From NCBI RefSeq assembly GCF_019042245.1, contig NZ_JAHQCX010000004.1, positions 186,001 through 250,000 on the forward strand: 64,000 nt of DNA. Reading direction: 5' to 3'. The notes under the pieces were generated by a model. It was given only the letters and a program-made list of their open reading frames with translations. It had not been told where the DNA came from and ran no database searches. Source of the DNA: Diplocloster modestus. GTDB lineage: Bacteria > Bacillota > Clostridia > Lachnospirales > Lachnospiraceae. A program made the translations under genes and the position numbers. This document shows, in pieces, positions 62,874 through 64,000 of this stretch. Numbering within the stretch: position 1 is the first letter of the stretch; each line of letters begins with the position of its first letter.

Positions 62874-63136
62874 AAAAAAAGTCGCCTCCTTTTCGTACTT
62901 TTCATACCAGTACGACAAGCGGTGACTGTACACTCTTCCGTGTGTGTCGCGTTTGCTACATTCTTACACGGTGTGCTCTGCCCGGTCAAAAACCGTTCAG
63001 ATACTCGATCCTGCTGATCCGGATCTTATTCGGTACAGTGACTTGTCGCCAGTTTCCTAACTTGACATTCGCTCCACGGAAAACCTGCCACATTTGGGCA
63101 GCAACCTCACGTTTCAACGCTATCAATGTCACAGCA
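62874..63136 (-). promoter_or_regulatory. S10 operon leader, structured
   Basis: The predicted 260-nt leader can close on itself: CGACAAG and ACTGT near 63036-63049 pair with ACAGT and CTTGTCG near 62913-62930. Inside lie CCGTGT/ACACGG and GGTTTTTGACC hairpins. A leader of this length and folding before rpsJ suggests autoregulation by an r-protein, as L4 does in other bacteria; the binding protein here is unknown. Confidence 0.5.
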
Positions 63137-63142
63137 CGTTTA

Positions 63143-63171
63143 AGTATATAGGAAAGATCTGCGGATTGCAA
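63143..63171 (-). promoter_or_regulatory. S10 operon promoter
   Basis: On the minus strand TTGCAA (63166-63171), 17-bp spacer, TATACT (63143-63148), with A/T-rich DNA upstream (63172-63200) like an UP element. Start near 63136. Confidence 0.75.
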
Positions 63172-63236
63172 GTATTTTTTTAATTTTTTTTGGTAAATTT
63201 TCGGAATAAGAGTTTCAATTCATGGCCCACTGGGCG

Positions 63237-63436
63237 GGGACTGGCACCTTTCGGCAGAAAAGACAGGTTTCAAGCAACTGCATGGAGAAAGGGGCCTGTC
63301 CCTGGATGTTGACTCGATAGACCCACATTCAAGAAGCAGGCACTTTTTTCTCACACAGACCGACAACCAGGGACAGGCCCCTTTCTCCACGCAGTTGCTT
63401 GAAACTTTCGCTTTACTGCCGAAAGGTGCCAGTCCC
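63237..63436. repeat. 200-bp inverted repeat element
   Basis: Two arms of about 69 bp (63237-63305 and 63367-63436) are near-perfect inverted copies, with outer GGGACTGGCACCTTTCGGCA and inner AAAGGGGCCTGTCCCTGG, around a 61-bp centre. There is no open frame. It resembles the non-coding inverted elements (MITE- or REP-like) that occur in many copies in Lachnospiraceae. It could also act as a terminator for tag on the minus strand, which ends 21 bp away only if transcription runs through. Confidence 0.75.
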
Positions 63437-63456
63437 TTCCCATAATAACATTCAAT

Positions 63457-64000
63457 TTATATTGTGGTATACGGATATTTCTGCTGTAACTCTTTATATA
63501 GGAAGCAATCGGGTGAGTGGTCGTTGATCATACCACAGGCCTGCAGATGTGAATAGACGGTAATGGCTCCCAAATATTTGAAGCCTTTGTTCTTCAAATC
63601 TTTGCTGATATCTTCGGACAGTTTATTTTGAGCCGGCAGGTTCCCGCCGGCGTGTTCTTTATACAGGATAGTTTTGCGGCCGGTAAAGGACCATAGGTAA
63701 TGGTCGAAAGACCCGTATTGCTGCCGGATACGGAGAAAGCAGTTGGCATTATTGATTACAGCCTCTATCTTTCTGCGGGAACGGATCATGTCCGGTGTCT
63801 GCAGGATCTCTTCAATCTTTGCTTCCTGATAGGCCGCTATTTTCTCATAGTCGAAATCGTCAAAGCACCGGCGGAAGGTTTCCCGCTTCTTCAACATCAT
63901 CGTCCAGTTCAGGCCGCACTGCATAACCTCCATCATGAGGAATTCGAACTGCTTACGGTCATCATGGACAGGGATTCCCCATTCGTTGTCATGATACTCC
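63457..64000 (-). CDS. tag: DNA-3-methyladenine glycosylase I, 5' end beyond window
   Basis: The visible part has 181 residues, beginning EYHDNEWGIPVHDDRKQFEF; the first few residues lie outside. This is Tag, which removes 3-methyladenine from damaged DNA. The helix-hairpin-helix fold, GLNWTMMLKKRETFRRCFDD, and the zinc ligands (His in YHD, His and Cys in NDHSPDC) are seen. The first methionine in this part (63936) is internal. Confidence 0.93.
   Translation of the reverse strand, partial: EYHDNEWGIPVHDDRKQFEFLMMEVMQCGLNWTMMLKKRETFRRCFDDFDYEKIAAYQEAKIEEILQTPDMIRSRRKIEAVINNANCFLRIRQQYGSFDHYLWSFTGRKTILYKEHAGGNLPAQNKLSEDISKDLKNKGFKYLGAITVYSHLQACGMINDHSPDCFLYKELQQKYPYTTI

Noticed and set aside
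45998..63171. rRNA or tRNA genes within the ribosomal region
   Set aside because: Nothing with tRNA cloverleaf or rRNA sequence was seen; the spacers contain only hairpins and repeats.

Overview
The window looks like chromosome of a gut Firmicute of the Lachnospiraceae type. The evidence is a Gram-positive S10-spc-alpha ribosomal protein cluster (zinc-ribbon S14, KOW protein between map and infA, strong AGGAGG ribosome-binding sites), a YesMN-type sugar sensor next to an ABC sugar importer and glycoside hydrolases, a DUF4474 protein, and an Rpn/PD-(D/E)XK family gene. No rRNA or tRNA gene was seen. Most genes lie on the minus strand.

Layout by position. 1-2040: a LacI repressor and a fucose-isomerase-like gene, each preceded by the same 14-bp operator. 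2270-2600: a small type I toxin-antitoxin locus (30-residue holin-like toxin plus a predicted antisense RNA). 2602-17162: a sugar utilisation locus on the minus strand: sensor kinase and AraC-type response regulator, then binding protein, two permeases, GH2, GH65 phosphorylase, GH172, beta-phosphoglucomutase and an MFS transporter. The simplest reading is import of a small oligosaccharide, trimming by GH2 and GH172, phosphorolysis by GH65 to beta-glucose 1-phosphate, and conversion to glucose 6-phosphate by PgmB. 17376-24326: surface and unknown proteins (DUF4474 protein with a Cys/Pro-rich tail, a wall-anchored esterase that has lost its signal peptide, a frameshifted Rpn nuclease between 90-bp direct repeats, a 142-residue unknown, an M15 peptidase). 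24360-25799: a MATE exporter.

26022-36116: a type I-C CRISPR-Cas island with 23 repeats and 22 spacers (one spacer duplicated) and cas3-cas5c-cas8c-cas7, but no cas4, cas1 or cas2. It is bracketed by two diverged copies of an approximately 86-bp sequence; next to the right copy a gene start is cut off after five codons. The island also holds a DUF3892 protein, a promoter-hairpin-terminator unit that looks like a 78-nt small RNA, and a small gene with an SOS-like operator. 36142-41870: a LysR regulator and a 2-hydroxyacyl-CoA dehydratase operon with two adjacent ATP-dependent activators. 41984-45807: a DUF1016 remnant, a frameshifted SWIM-domain gene and an SNF2 helicase.

45998-63171: the complete S10-spc-alpha cluster from rpsJ to rplQ. 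Its spacers carry two families of repeated elements: an approximately 115-bp repeat placed at stop codons (four copies) and tandem hairpin modules near rpmJ and after secY. 63237-63436 is a 200-bp inverted repeat, and the window ends inside a tag (3-methyladenine DNA glycosylase I) gene. Several genes (Rpn, the 35.2-kb gene, DUF1016, SWIM) are broken by single-base shifts, which means either active gene decay or assembly error.
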